Below are positions 13,501 through 25,697 of a stretch of 64,000 nucleotides of DNA, piece by piece. Source of the stretch: Tetrahymena thermophila SB210 (lineage: Eukaryota; Ciliophora; Oligohymenophorea; Hymenostomatida; Tetrahymenidae); NCBI RefSeq assembly GCF_000189635.1, contig NW_002476433.1, positions 248,001 to 312,000 of the forward strand, read 5' to 3'. Position 1 is the first letter of the stretch. The number at the start of each line of letters is the position of its first letter. Both the position numbers and the translations under genes were made by a program. The notes under the pieces were generated by a model, which saw only the letters and a list, made by a program, of their open reading frames with translations, did no database searches and was not told the origin of the DNA.

Positions 13501-14809
13501 TCTTTCATCTGTATACTCATTAGATGGAAAATAATTTGCCACTGGTTGTGCAGACTCAAATTGTAGGATTTGGAATTCAGAAAAAGGATTTGAACTAGTT
13601 AAAACAATTAAAGGACATTCAAAAGAAATCACATCAGTAGCTTTTTCTAGAGATGGAAAGTACTTTGCAACAAGTTCCACAGATAAAACTTGCAAAATTT
13701 GGAACATAAATAACGATTATTAACTTATATACACTATAAGCGGACTACTAGATATCAATTCACCTATAGCATTTTCTTTAGATAGTAAATATCTGATAAC
13801 AAACTATGAAGACAAAACTTGTAAAGTTTGGAGTGTAAATAACAATTTCTAAGTTCTTTACACTATTCATGGTCACACAGATTTTATCTCATAATTTGCT
13901 TTTTCAATGGATTAAAGATATCTTGCTACGGCATCTATTGATTAAACATGTAAAGTTTGGAATATTTGTAAAGATTTTGAACTTTTTAAGTCACTTTAAG
14001 GCCATTTTGATTAGATTTCAGCTGTCAATTTTTCTCCAGATAGTTCCTATTTGATAACAGGTTCAAAAGATAAAACCTGCAGAGTTTGGAATGTTAACAA
14101 AGGTTTTGAATACACAAGTTTGATTGAAGGTCATAAAGACTAGATTAATTCAATTGATTTCTCAAAAGATAGCAAATATTTAGCTACTGGTTCTGCTGAT
14201 TAAACATGTAAAATATGGAATATAGATAAGGGGTTTCTTCTGATAAATACTATTTTAGGGCATTTTGATGTTATTTCATCTGTTTAATTTTCATTAAACA
14301 GTAAATATATTATAACAAGTTCTTGGGATTCAACTTGCAAAATTTGGAATTTTGAAAAAGGAATACAGTTTATCAATATGCTGGACAATCTATCTTTAAA
14401 TTAAAAGCCATATGCGCTCTCTTAAGATAGAAAATATTTGGCAATTTGCTGTGATAATAAAGCTTGCAAGATTTGGAAATTACAGAAATAAATTTAGTTG
14501 ATAAATACAATAAATTATAACTAAGGTAATATTTAACAAATAGCTTTTTCTGCTGACAGTAAATTCCTTGCAACTAGTAATGGAGATATGTAATGGAAAA
14601 TATGGGAAGTAAACAACCAATTCACATAAAAAAATTGCAATATAGAATGTAGTAATAATTAAGATATGAATGAAATATTCTTTATAGTTAATAATGATAA
14701 ATAGGGTTTCTAATAGCAAGAGAAGGTTATCTTTAATATAAGAGAATAAAATAAAAATTTGTCAGATTTAAAGAATATGGAAATCTTCGAATAGATATTT
14801 CAAATATGA
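7558..14809 (+). CDS. NACHT-WD40 STAND NTPase (NLR-like), 2,377 aa
   Basis: Signal-transducing STAND ATPase. Best model is join(7558..7845,7964..14809): frame 1 from the ATG closes near 8038, and a 118-nt GT...TAG intron (7846-7963) moves it into the frame that stays open to TGA at 14807-14809. Domains: an alpha-helical Q/N-rich N-terminal half of about 700 residues; a NACHT domain with Walker A GGSGKS at about 788-793 and Walker B LILLDGYDQ (Asp about 878), followed by TYIIITSR; a helical region; a short pentapeptide-like stretch (NLQKCSFSRAY, CNLENSYIDKFNL); then about 18-19 WD40 repeats from about residue 1520 to 2310. Repeats are about 43 residues long with motifs GHTDxI, FSxDSKYLATGS and DKTCKIWN. 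That is enough for two or three beta-propellers, which normally sense a ligand while NACHT oligomerises. No effector domain is recognisable at the N-terminus. The intron donor GTAGAT is atypical, so the 5' splice is the weakest part. Confidence 0.85.
12300..14640 (+). repeat. WD40 coding tandem repeat array, about 129-bp period
   Basis: About 18 head-to-tail units inside the NACHT-WD40 gene. Each begins near a Gly-His (GGTCAT/GGACAT) and ends with a segment close to AAAACTTGCAAAATTTGG (DKTCKIW). Conservation of this segment across units goes beyond what the fold needs and suggests recent unit duplication or gene conversion. Units near 13,100 (no GH), 13,350 (GH replaced), 13,740 and 14,390 are the most diverged. 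Confidence 0.8.
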
Positions 14810-15380
14810 AAGCTAATAAAAGCAATTATATTTTTTAAAAACTTTAGTTTATTAGTATTCTAATTTTAAATTTATATTTTTTTAAGAGTATTTTTAGTCA
14901 AATATATTTTTAAGTTTGTTTATTTAGTTTTTATCAAAGTTAGTTACCCAGGAAGTCATTTTTATTTTTGTCCAACCCTATAAAAGATAGTTATAATAAA
15001 TATATACAGATAGATATTACCCATATTACTGAACTGTTAACTTCAAAAATTACATTGATTATATTAAGGTATAAATATTCTTTTTTTATTTTTTATTAAT
15101 CTTTGTTATATATATAATATTTTCATTTTTTGTGATAATATTTTATTTAAAATAAAAAAAATAAATAAAAACCAAAAACAAAAATTTTTTTAATTAGTAA
15201 ATAAATAAATTAGTTTTTAAAGTTGAGCCTTAGTTTAATTTCTCTATCCATCTAATTTTTATCAAATTTTTAAAGTTTAATTTTATAAATATCTACAATA
15301 TTTCTTATTTGGAGTATTAAAAAATTAAGTTATATTTAAAATTTATAAAAAAATTTATGTTTACAATTAAACAAATAAAT
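14810..15380. other. Intergenic, between convergent genes
   Basis: A+T-rich 3' flanks of the NACHT-WD40 gene and of the leftward metallopeptidase gene. No motif or repeat recognised. Confidence 0.5.
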
Positions 15381-18300
15381 TCATTAATTACATATATGAA
15401 AATACTTTAAGACTTTTTTGATTAAAGTTTTATTTTATTTTTAATATAAACTTTTTATTCTTTAGAGCTAACCATTCAAAAAAATAATGTTAAGAGTAAA
15501 ACCATAATACTTAATTACAATAATTAGCCAGATGTTTTTATTTGTATTTAAGTACATATTTAAGTGCTATCATTTTACTTAATTTCCTTTTATAAGTATA
15601 AAAAATATAATTTTAATTGATATAATCAAATAAAATTTAATATTTAAAAAATAATTTTATTTAATTTACATATTTATCATAGCAAGTCTCACAGTTATTC
15701 AAGCTAGAACATTTTTTACAGTTAAGAGGGCATTAGACACAAGTAGAATTAGATTACATTTTAAAATAGCCTAAATCACATTAAGTTACACATTTTTAAC
15801 CTTGCAAATAGTAATTGCTTTCACATGTTTTGCATGTTGTAGGTTAAAATGTACTGCTACAAGTAGAGCAAGGAGAAAAGCATGATGTTGAATTAATACA
15901 AATTTATACATTTTTATCAGAGAAGAGTTAATAATCTTTATTGCAAGATATACATGAATTACTATCACTACAAGATTCACAGCCATCTAAACATTGATGA
16001 CAAACATTATTTTTTCCTAAATAAAAACCTTTTGAGCAAGCTAAAACGCACTAGTTATTTTAAATAAACATATTATTTTCGCATGAATAGCAAGAGTTAG
16101 GGTTTTCTTATGAGCAAGTTGCACAAGGAGAGATGCAAAGGGTACAGTCAGTTCCTTGTTATCTATACCCATTTAATTTATCACATTAAGTGCAATTTTT
16201 AGCATCTGAACAATTTTTACATCCTATTGGGCACTTAGTGCAAGTCATATTTAAACTATTTTTAAAATAGCCTTCTGGGCAAGAAGAAACACAAGTATTT
16301 TGGGGTGAAAGGTAGAGTCCACTATAACAAGATAGGCAAAATGTTGGATTAGAACTACAAGTCTTACATGGACTAGTACATAATGACTCAATACAAGTTT
16401 CTCCAGATTTTTCATATCCGTCGCTACAAACATTACAACTAGACAAGCTAGTACAATCAATGCATCCAGTAGGGCAACTCTAACAAGATTTAGAGTGATT
16501 ATCTGCAAACTTTCCAATAGGGCATTTTTAAACACATGTATTAGAATCTAGATAAGTTAAAAATTAGCAAGCTAAGCACTAGTCACTATTAGGACCAATA
16601 CATTAAGAGCAAGAGAAATCACAAAGTTTACATAAATTACCACTTTTCTAAGCATAATATCCGTTAGGACATTTTGGCCTACAAACCTATTTTAATATTA
16701 TTAAATATAATTTTATCAAATATATATACCGTAAATTCTTGGATTTTAAGATGAAATTATATCAATACTAAGCATTTTCATTTTTTTTATTTAATATTAA
16801 ACCTTAAAAAAACCAAACAAGTTTGGGAAAGGTGTTAAAATATGAAAATTTATGGAATATATTATTTATAAAAATATATTTATTTAACTTGAAATTAATA
16901 GTATTTAAACAATTTTTTATAAGTTTGCTTGTGAATTGATTTTAAATTTTAAAATAAAATTAATAAAAATAAACTGAAAAGAAAGATGTTATTTTGAAAA
17001 ATAAAAAAAAAATACATTATCAGGATTTGCAAATGTGTTATCTGGACATTTAATAACACATGAACCGCCTAGATCTATAAAACCGTTGCATTTTGTATTA
17101 CAGTCAATACCACCGTAACCAGAATTACATAAACATGATCCCTTGACGCAAATACCATTACTACTACAAAAGTTTACACAGTTTTAATTATCACATAATT
17201 TCATGATATTAGTTGGGCAAGTTAATTAACCTAGATTAAAACCAGAAAACACTACATCCTTTTAAACACCTTGGTCATTGATTCCACAGACTAACTAAAC
17301 TCCAGGAAGTAATGAGAAGGTTATAATTATCTCAGTTTTATCAGAAGAGCATTAATATTAATGACATCTTAGATTATTTTCTTCATAATCATATTGTGGG
17401 TTTGGATGCTTTAAATTTGAAATGAAACATTTTGAATTATTTGAGTAATCATTTAATACATCTATGTTATATTATCCTACTTCAATTGATGGACTTTAAT
17501 TATCAATATTATCACATAAACGATTCCTGTAGCTTTAAATTAAATTACAATCATCTCCGTACGTATCCTCTTTTGTGCTATATCCTTGTGCGTCATAATC
17601 AAAGGAACAAGCCTAAATATTATCTGCAGGATATTCTTCATATCTCTAGGTAGTGCTTTAACAAGCATTTGAGAAGAAATCGCAACCTTTATCTTTTCCC
17701 CAGTAAATGGGTTCAGACAAATTTTCATTAACCTCATCCCAATATCCAGTGTCTTTCAGCAATGCTACAGTAAATACACTTAATTTCGTATTATCAAGCA
17801 TTGCAGAAGCTGTCATAAGCTCGTTTCTGATAATCGTTCTTTCCCAATGATAATTTTTGGAGCCAGATTCACCCTAAAAACATAATAAAAATAATTATTA
17901 TTTTAAATTTAGCTTAAAATTATATTTTTAAATGATTAATTATTAAATTACCTAATTTTCTAATTGTTATCCCACTAATTCAGAGCAGTTATAATATTTT
18001 TTGGCAGTATCTAATACATTTGAAGATCCTAAAAGATAAGTATCAATACCTCTAAGATTTAAAGTAGTGAGAATTTTATTAGCTCCTTCTTCTCCTAACA
18101 AACCATAGGCTTCTCTATTGCTCCATAGCTCAATTGCACCAAAAGTAAAGCCAAGCACATGAATCATTTCATGTATAACAGTCTTTAGGTTATTTTAGAA
18201 AGATTTAAATTTGTTCCCTACATTTTTAATATTAGCTATGTTAAACTATACTCTTCCAAAGTTTGGTCTTATATAAGTATAAGTTTATTACATATTACAA

Positions 18301-18818
18301 AACCCAGCATTAGCTAATTCTGAAGATTTTGAGTCACTAAAATATGAGAAATATAAATGTAGGTCTGAATCAGCAATACCTATGGTTTTATCATTTTCTG
18401 AAGGTACAACAGCAAGACAAGTTCCATTAGTTTATCTAGGATTGAAAATACTATTTTTAGTATTGGGTTAGACTTTGATAAAATTAGAAAAAAATGTAAT
18501 AGCTGTATTTGACAAAGATATCAAATAATCCTTTTCAGCCTGAGATATAGCTGGACCTTCTGGCTATTGTGACAATCGAGTATAATCTGTAGTAATTCTG
18601 ATTTGCTGAGTTTTCTAAGAACTTAAGTTTCTATTTTAGTTGTCTTTAGAATTCTTGATTGGGTTTTTTTAGAAGTATTCATTAATTAATCTATAATTCT
18701 CTTATATAGTCTCATCTTAATCATGAGAGCAGGAAATCTCTTAGTGGGTTCTTATATGAACGCTTAGAATGAAGAGAACCAGTAAAAATATAAATGTTGA
18801 CTTACTTTGATTTTTCAT
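15381..18818 (-). CDS. Leishmanolysin-like (M8) zinc metallopeptidase with Cys-rich tail
   Basis: Probable cell-surface or secreted endopeptidase. Model on the minus strand: exons 18818..17952, 17873..17016, 16686..15670 and 15566..15381, all phase 0, introns of 78, 329 and 103 nt, 975 aa. The N-terminus is a signal peptide (MKNQSKSTFIFLLVLFILS). The zinc site HEMIH (His216, Glu217, His220) is followed by LGF; the third ligand is probably His298 (NYHW) and the Met-turn ASAM. This is the M8 arrangement HExxH...H...M. Exon 2 ends in an EGF-like module (CSSNGICVKGSCLC, then CNSGYGG). Exon 3 is almost entirely furin/growth-factor-receptor-like CxxC repeats (CPxGC, CxTC, CxSC). Exon 4 would add a hydrophobic stretch (IWLIIVIKYYGFTLNIIFL) that could anchor the protein; this last exon is the least certain. 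Ciliates carry large M8 families of this layout. Confidence 0.85.
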
Positions 18819-20379
18819 TTTATCAATCTTTTTTTTTCTTTAATTAAATTTATAAATAAAAGATTTGATTTTAGATGCTTTTGAAAATAAATTTAATCAT
18901 TAAAGAATTTATTTATTCTTCACATTAAATGCTCTAGTACATAACATAAAATGGTTTGATATGATTAATTTAGAAAACCAAAATTTCTTTATTAATAAGG
19001 TTCTATAGATAACTAGAATGTTTATTACCATTAAAATCCCATCTTTAAATATTTATTCAAAAATTAAATAAATTCTGTATCTATTGAAAATTTCAAAACA
19101 ATTTATTTTACTAATTACTGAATTATCGAATACATATTTTTCCAGATATATGAGATAGATAAAATTAACGAACAAAGTAGACTTATTATAATATTAAAAA
19201 TAATTTAAATTTTAAATTTTATAAATAAAATATAGAACAAAAAGATAAATAGAACTAAAAATTTCATAAAGTCTACATATTAATCAAAATAATACAATAA
19301 ACAAACTAGTACCGTAATATCTCAATATTTAGAAACCTAGGATATTATACCACTTTCGAGTTGCTTATAAATCTAAATTTAAATTATAAAAATTCATTCA
19401 TACCTCTCAATAGAACGAAACCCTAAATGAATTATGAAGATAGTTTTAGAAATAATTTGTAACATCTTCTATTTTTAGTAAAGATAAGAATTTGATTTCA
19501 GTTGTGATTATTTGAAATTAATTTTTCTTTAAAGCTTACTCATATAATGGAAAAAACATAATTATTATTGAAAATGAAGGAAAAAGGCTTAATATAGTGA
19601 ATTCTAGATATAATTTTCCAAACACTCTTTATATAATAACCTTTTGAATAAAATTTTACTTTTTTTGGCTATTTTTGATTATATTTTAGCGAAAATAAAC
19701 ATTTTTTTCAACTCATTAGCATTGATATAAATCATTATTAATTTGAGATTTTTGAAAAATTTAATGTTTTATTTTAATCGCATATTTAAAATCATATTTA
19801 GCTTGCTTGAAATTGCATTTTTCTTCTTGGAAATTTAATTAAGAATTTATTAATGTGACTTATGAAAATTCAAGCAATCATCGACTCAAAAAAGAATTAA
19901 TATATTTTTCCTCATCCATTAGGTTTCAAGTATTAAATCTAAAATTCAAAAAAGAGACTTGTTTAAAATTTTATTAGATTTCAAAAGATAATACTTATAA
20001 AAGAATATAATACGATTATCAATTTTATGTATCAAAGAAGAAGGATTTATTAGGTTTATTAATTATGTATTAACATGAAATGAAGTAATTAAAACAAAAA
20101 TTAATTAATAAAAATGTATTAGAAAAAAATTGTAAAATAAATATCTTCATTTAAAAAATTAATTTTATGCATTTTTAAATCTACAGAAGTGCTACACATG
20201 AGGATAATCTATTTTAAATATATAAAATAAAATGGTGGTCTGACATACAATAAATCTTTAGAAAAAATATTTTTAGGAGTTTATTAAATTATTTTTAATA
20301 AAAAATCATTTTTTTGTGAAATTAGAAATAATATTAGAATCATTATTTAATATTATTTTGGTAATTTTTATAAAATGAA
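18819..20379. other. Intergenic, no gene seen
   Basis: A+T-rich DNA upstream of the metallopeptidase gene and downstream of the truncated ART-like gene. I see no coding island, RNA gene or transposon motif on either strand. Confidence 0.5.
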
Positions 20380-20940
20380 TCAATTTTTTTTATCTTTATC
20401 CTTAATATATTCTTAGATTAATATTCTGTAAGGTCTAGCATCTTTTGGATTATTACAGATATAGTATTCTTCTCTATCTTTTGGGCTTTTTACAGTTTTA
20501 GGATTAACTCTGCACTAAAATATAAGCCTGTAAAATTTATCTCCAACCTAGATAGAATCACCAAACTATTAACATTTCTCTATTTTATTTGAAAAATAAA
20601 CGCCAGTACCAACTTTACCTCTTCCAAATCGACATTCGCAAGCTCTATAAGCTTAACCATTTCCTGCTTTGAACCCTTCTTATATAATTTTTTTAACAAA
20701 TTATGGATATGTAGAATGAAAAAGCACAATCCATGTGGCATCAGATGTATCTTCATTTAACCATCCATCGTTAGGATAAATTCCATTGTCAAGAACTTTT
20801 AATCCTAGCCCATGATATCCCACAGGTGTGTGATATTATTAATTCACGCCATTTATATTTCCTCTATAATACTTTTATTCTACATTAAAATAAATAAATA
20901 AATGAAGTTTATAAAAGATTTTAATTCCTTATTGAAACAT
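20380..20940 (-). CDS. ART-like domain protein, N-terminally truncated paralogue (186 aa)
   Basis: Single-exon frame from ATG at 20940 to TGA at 20380-20382. From about residue 24 (YYRGNINGVNQQYHTPVGYH) to the end it is a close copy of the C-terminal part of the gene at 21769-23502: it keeps LFHST, FGRGKVGTGVYFS, FQCRVNPKTVKSP and ICNNPKDARPYRILI. About 400 N-terminal residues, including the acylation start, are missing. The first 14 or so codons (MFQQGIKIFYKL...) are not homologous to the other protein; they align with noncoding DNA upstream of that gene (near 23755-23790), so the start codon and N-terminus lie in former 5' flank. No stop or frameshift interrupts the retained domain, so it could still be expressed as a minimal cytosolic domain; it may equally be a decaying relic. 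Confidence 0.65.
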
Positions 20941-21600
20941 TTTAAATACTTTATTTTTTTTAATTACTACACGCAATAATAATTATAAAATGTTTATTTA
21001 GGATAAAATTAGTAAATATTTTATTTTTCAATTTCTTTAAAAATGAAGCAAGCAATACCTAGGAAACTCTAAAAGGCATGCCTTTATAAATAGAACCTCA
21101 AAGAAAATATATAAATTGATATATATCAAGAAATATCATCATTTTACTTTGAGATCAAAGAATTATTTTGGGAAAGACAAAGCTTAAAAACCAATTTATA
21201 TTTAAAATACAAATAATAATAATAAATATTAATTATTTAAAGATAAGTCAAATGGCAATTCAATTTATTTAAGCTAAAAATATAAAATAATTTAGATTGA
21301 TATCTCAATAATAACATATAATTTCAAGAAATTATTTTTTTCAAATTTATCAATGTTAAAATCTTAAAAAAAGAAGAAAATTATTCATAATTAGAATAGC
21401 GTTTTTAAATAATAAATACAAATTATAAAAATGAACTTTTAATATTTATAAGTTATCATGATTAAAATATTAATAATTAATATTATAAATGAATAAATGA
21501 TTAACAAGATAGTAAGAATAATTATTTTTATTTTTTAAGCAAAAATAATTTTTTATTTTGAATTTTATTTTGAAAAATTAAAAAAAATAAAAAGTATTTT
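20905..21600. repeat. Duplicated 5' flank (copy 1) of the ART-like genes
   Basis: This noncoding stretch aligns in order with about 23755-24480. Shared blocks include ataaaagatt(t)taaattcctt, aataattataaaat, attttatttttcaatttctt, tcaagaaatagcat-type sequence, and ttattttggg followed by aagaca. The ART-like gene was therefore duplicated with its upstream flank, and the two copies differ by loss of about 1.46 kb (N-terminal coding plus proximal 5' flank) in copy 1. Confidence 0.7.
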
Positions 21601-21768
21601 CAAATAAATAAAACAAATAGAACAAAATGGGATAATAATTAATAAATTAATATTTATTTTTATACTATTATTTTAAATATAAACTCATTTTTGTAGAATC
21701 AAATATAATTTTTAAGTGATAATTTAATATAATTATTGTTTGTTTGTTCTAAATTTTTATAAAATAAA

Positions 21769-23502
21769 TCATTCTTATTGATTCTGATGATTATAAATTT
21801 ATTCTTTGATTAATATTCTGTAAGGTCTAGCATCTCTTGGATTATTACATATATAGTATTCTTGTTCATCTTGTGGGCTTTTTACAGTTTTAGGATTAAC
21901 CCTGCACTAAAATATAAGTGAGTAATATTTTTCTCCAACCTAGATTAAACCACCATATTCTTCGCATCTCTCTATTTTATCTGAAAAATAAACACCAGTA
22001 CCAACTTTACCTCTTCCAAATCGGCATTCACTCTCTCTATAAGCTTAACCATTTCCTGGTTTGAACCCTTCTTATAGAATTTTATAAACACATTCTGCAT
22101 ATGTAGAATGAAAAAGCACAATCCATGTGGCATCACTTGTATCTGAATTTAACCATCCATCGTCAGGATAAATTCCATTGTCGAGGACTTTTAATCCTAG
22201 TCCATAATACCCTACAGGTAGGTGATATTGTTATTCCAAGCCATTTATATTTCCTCTATAAAATTCTTCATCAGTTTATTCCCAATACATATCATAATCA
22301 GGATTAAAATAATCTTCTGGTATTTGAAGCTCAGAGACAATATATTTAACAGGAATTTTATCAAATATTTAACTTCCTATTTTTATGTTTTCAATATGCT
22401 CAGGGCACATAAAGTCAACTATTATAGAACCTTCTGAAATATTGAGGATTATAATGTCATCGTCTTTCAATTTATTATATTTCTTTATTATTTCTGACTT
22501 AAAATATTTTGCAAAAACCTCTTTATTTTTTTCTGCAAGCTAATAGTTCCACTCATCTTCATTTTCTAATCTTATTTGATAGTAAGTTTCTAAATCAAAT
22601 CCTGTTTAAGTTATATGTCTTTAGATATCATCATAATCGTCTTTTTTTTCTTAAATATCTATCTACATATAGCTTTTATTACAGCTTATCACACTTTAAT
22701 TCATTTATTAGTTTTCTTTGCTCTCTTTTGATTTTTTAAATAACAAATTAATTCCTTTCTAATTGTAAATATTTTTTAAAGCGAGTAGAGTTATCTCTTG
22801 CGCACACTCATACAAATCATATTGACTCTCTATAACTTTTTCTAGCATACTTGATTCTATTTGTTCACTCTCTTCTGCCTCTTAACTTTTAATTGCTAAA
22901 CGCTTTTTTTATTCTTTTTATTTGAAGTATTGATACTACCTAAACTAGTTAAATTATTTGCTATATTTTAATTACTAAAAATCTAATTCTGAAAAATTTA
23001 TATTCTCATTTACGAATCTCTGTATTTCATTCTTGCTAAAGTTATTTAAAACAATCATATTTTTATATTAAAGTGCTTTAGTTTAGTTTGAATTAGAATT
23101 ATGTCCAATTACACTAATTTTTAATTCATAGGAAGCATTTTATATATTACGATCTGACATAAACTGGTCAATATCATTTGGAAGTTAATAGATTTCTTCT
23201 TGTTCATGTGTATATTGAGTTCCATTTTACTCATATTATAATTTCTTTACCACTTTAGTAAAAGATTAAATTGAGTTCTGATTTTTCAAATGCTTTGGCT
23301 TAATTGAAATATTTTCAGAACTTAATATCTAATTATTTTTTTCAACATTTTATTATTCATTTTCAGATAAGTATTTTTGACACTAACTTTTAATAGTTGT
23401 AGCAGCATTATTTTTATTACCACTAGAATTTTATGAGGTTTTATTTATAGTATTTTAAGTTTCATTATTATTTTTATTTTATTTAGAACAGCAACAACCC
23501 AT
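21769..23502 (-). CDS. ADP-ribosyltransferase-like protein with MGCCC lipid-anchor start (577 aa)
   Basis: Single exon from ATG at 23502 to TGA at 21769-21771. The N-terminus MGCCCSKQNK fits N-myristoylation at Gly2 plus palmitoylation of the adjacent cysteines, implying attachment to the plasma or ciliary membrane. Residues about 10-330 are Q/N/S/K-rich and probably helical. The C-terminal domain (about 410-577) has WIVLFHST (His465), FGRGKVGTGVYFSDKIE (Tyr505) and YSLIFQCRVNPKTVK. Order and spacing match the PARP/ART signature: an HG(T/S)-type strand, then GxGxYF(S/A), then a cysteine strand. This suggests ADP-ribosyl transfer, but the third catalytic position cannot be assigned and the usual HG is HS. 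I infer the enzyme class from motifs only. A truncated paralogue lies immediately downstream. Confidence 0.7.
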
Positions 23503-25697
23503 TTTAGAGGATATCTATACTACTATATATTTTTTTGAGATGATAAATATAATATAAAAATTAAATGAAATCTAATATTTAAGATGGTTGGCAAAAAGAT
23601 TTTTAAAAAAAGAGAAATATCTAAAACATCCTTTGATTTTCTTTTTATGGCTATTTTAATAGATTTAAAATACAGATCAAAATTTATTGGGGAAAGTAAT
23701 TATCGAAAGATTATTAAAAAATTTCTACATCAAAAATTAAGAAGCAAATCAAGCAAGTCTATAAAAGATTTAAATTCCTTTTTGAAATATCTCAAATTTT
23801 TACTTTTTAAAAAAGTAATACACAACAATAATTATAAAATTTATATTTAAGATAAAATTATTAAATATTTTATTTTTCAATTTCTTTAAAAATGACATTG
23901 GAAGCTCTAAGTTTTTGAATCGATAGTTGAGATTAGGCCTTTATAAATATAACATCAAATAAAATATCTAAATAGATAATATCAAGAAATAGCATTATTT
24001 TACTATGAAATCAAGGTTTTATTTTGGGTAAGACAGTACTTAATTAAACCAAACAGTTCATATTTAAAATATAAATAATAAAAAATATATTTTAATTATT
24101 TTAAGAAACGAGAATTCAAGTGAAAATCCAATTTATTTAAGTTAAATATATTATATAATTTAGACTCAAATCTCTATAGAACATAAATTCTAAATTAAAA
24201 AAAGAAATTATTTTTTTTCAATTAAATTTTTCTCAAATTTACCTTGTTAAAATCTTAGAAAAAAATCAGAAATTTATTAATAATTAGAACAGCCATTTTA
24301 ATAATTAATAAAAATTATAAAAATCATCTTTTTCTTATTTATAAATTAACATGATTAAAATATTAAAAATTGATATTATAAATGAATTAGATATCGATAA
24401 GATAGAAAGTAGAATTATTTTATAACTAAAAAATATTTTTCAATTTTGAATTTAATAATAATTTTCTTAGTATTTGATTTTATTTATAATTTTGACAATA
24501 AGTAAATAAATGTTAATATTTTTATTTCATACATTTCGTTCTATTTTTAATGTTCTTTACGAATATATTCACTAAAGATGTAAGAATTATTCAAAGATAT
24601 TTATGTATATTTTTGAATATTTTTTGAGATTAAATTAAAAAATATTTGGGATTAGTAATTTAATGTTTAAAATTATCTACGACAATACTATTTTATTCAT
24701 ACTAATTTAAAAAAATTCCATTTTTATTTATATTTAATCTAAGTAGAAATTATTTGTAAATTATTATGGTTATGTGTCTTTTTTATTTATTTATTAGATA
24801 TTAAATGAGTAATAAATAAAAAAATATATAATTATATAAAATAGATCAAGAAATAGAACCATTTAAAATTTATAAAATCTTAGAAATGCGAAAAATAAAT
24901 TCATATACATACCTTTTAATTTTTCTTGTGTTTTTCTCCTTATATCGTGTGCGAATATTAATAATTACTCTTTTAATCGAAATTACTTTTTCCTCAATTA
25001 AATGATAATATGCTATCAAAGGTTACTTCTTTTCTATTAATTCAGTTTTTTATTGATACATTAACGAAATATTTTACACTTTTTGAAAAATATTACAATC
25101 TATTATAATCTCTCGAAATTTAACAAATTTATATAAAAGGAACCAATAAATTATTCAAGAGTTTTACTCTATTTATTACAAATAATTACGAAATAGACAA
25201 CAATTTAAAAATGATAAAATTAATACTTAATCTTCTTGTTTTTAATTCAGGCAAAACTTTAATAAATATTATTTAAAATTAGTTATAAAAAATTAATACA
25301 GGAAACTAAAATCTAAAATTAGATTTTAAAATGTTATAAAAAATTTTAAAATTACTTTTAAATAATTTTATTAGCAGAATTATCGCGATTGATTGTTTTT
25401 AAAAAGAAGTATTCAAATTCTTATTAAATGGTATATTAATACTAAGACTTGATAGTAATATTGTAAAACACTATTTAACTGTTGTTCAATAGATTTGATT
25501 AGATATGTCTATTTTATTTAAAATAGATTGATTCTAACGTAAATACAATATATTAATTAGTTAGATAGTTAGTTATTAGAAAAGCATTAAAGGTTTAATC
25601 ATATAATTATTTAGAAACCAAATAATAATAAATTAATTAAAAAATACATAAATAAATATCTAACAAATAACAAATCATCAAAACAATATTTAAATAA
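23503..25697. other. Intergenic; includes duplicated flank copy 2
   Basis: Roughly 23755-24480 is the 5' flank of the ART-like gene and is homologous to 20905-21600. The remainder to 25697 is A+T-rich with nothing recognisable. An 88-codon plus-strand frame at 23584-23850 overlaps the duplicated flank, is not preserved in copy 1 and is probably chance. Confidence 0.55.

Noticed and set aside
23584..23850. Plus-strand 88-codon frame MVGKKIFKKREIS...
   Set aside because: It lies in the duplicated 5' flank of the ART-like gene, is not preserved in the other copy, is Lys/Ile/Phe-rich and has no family.
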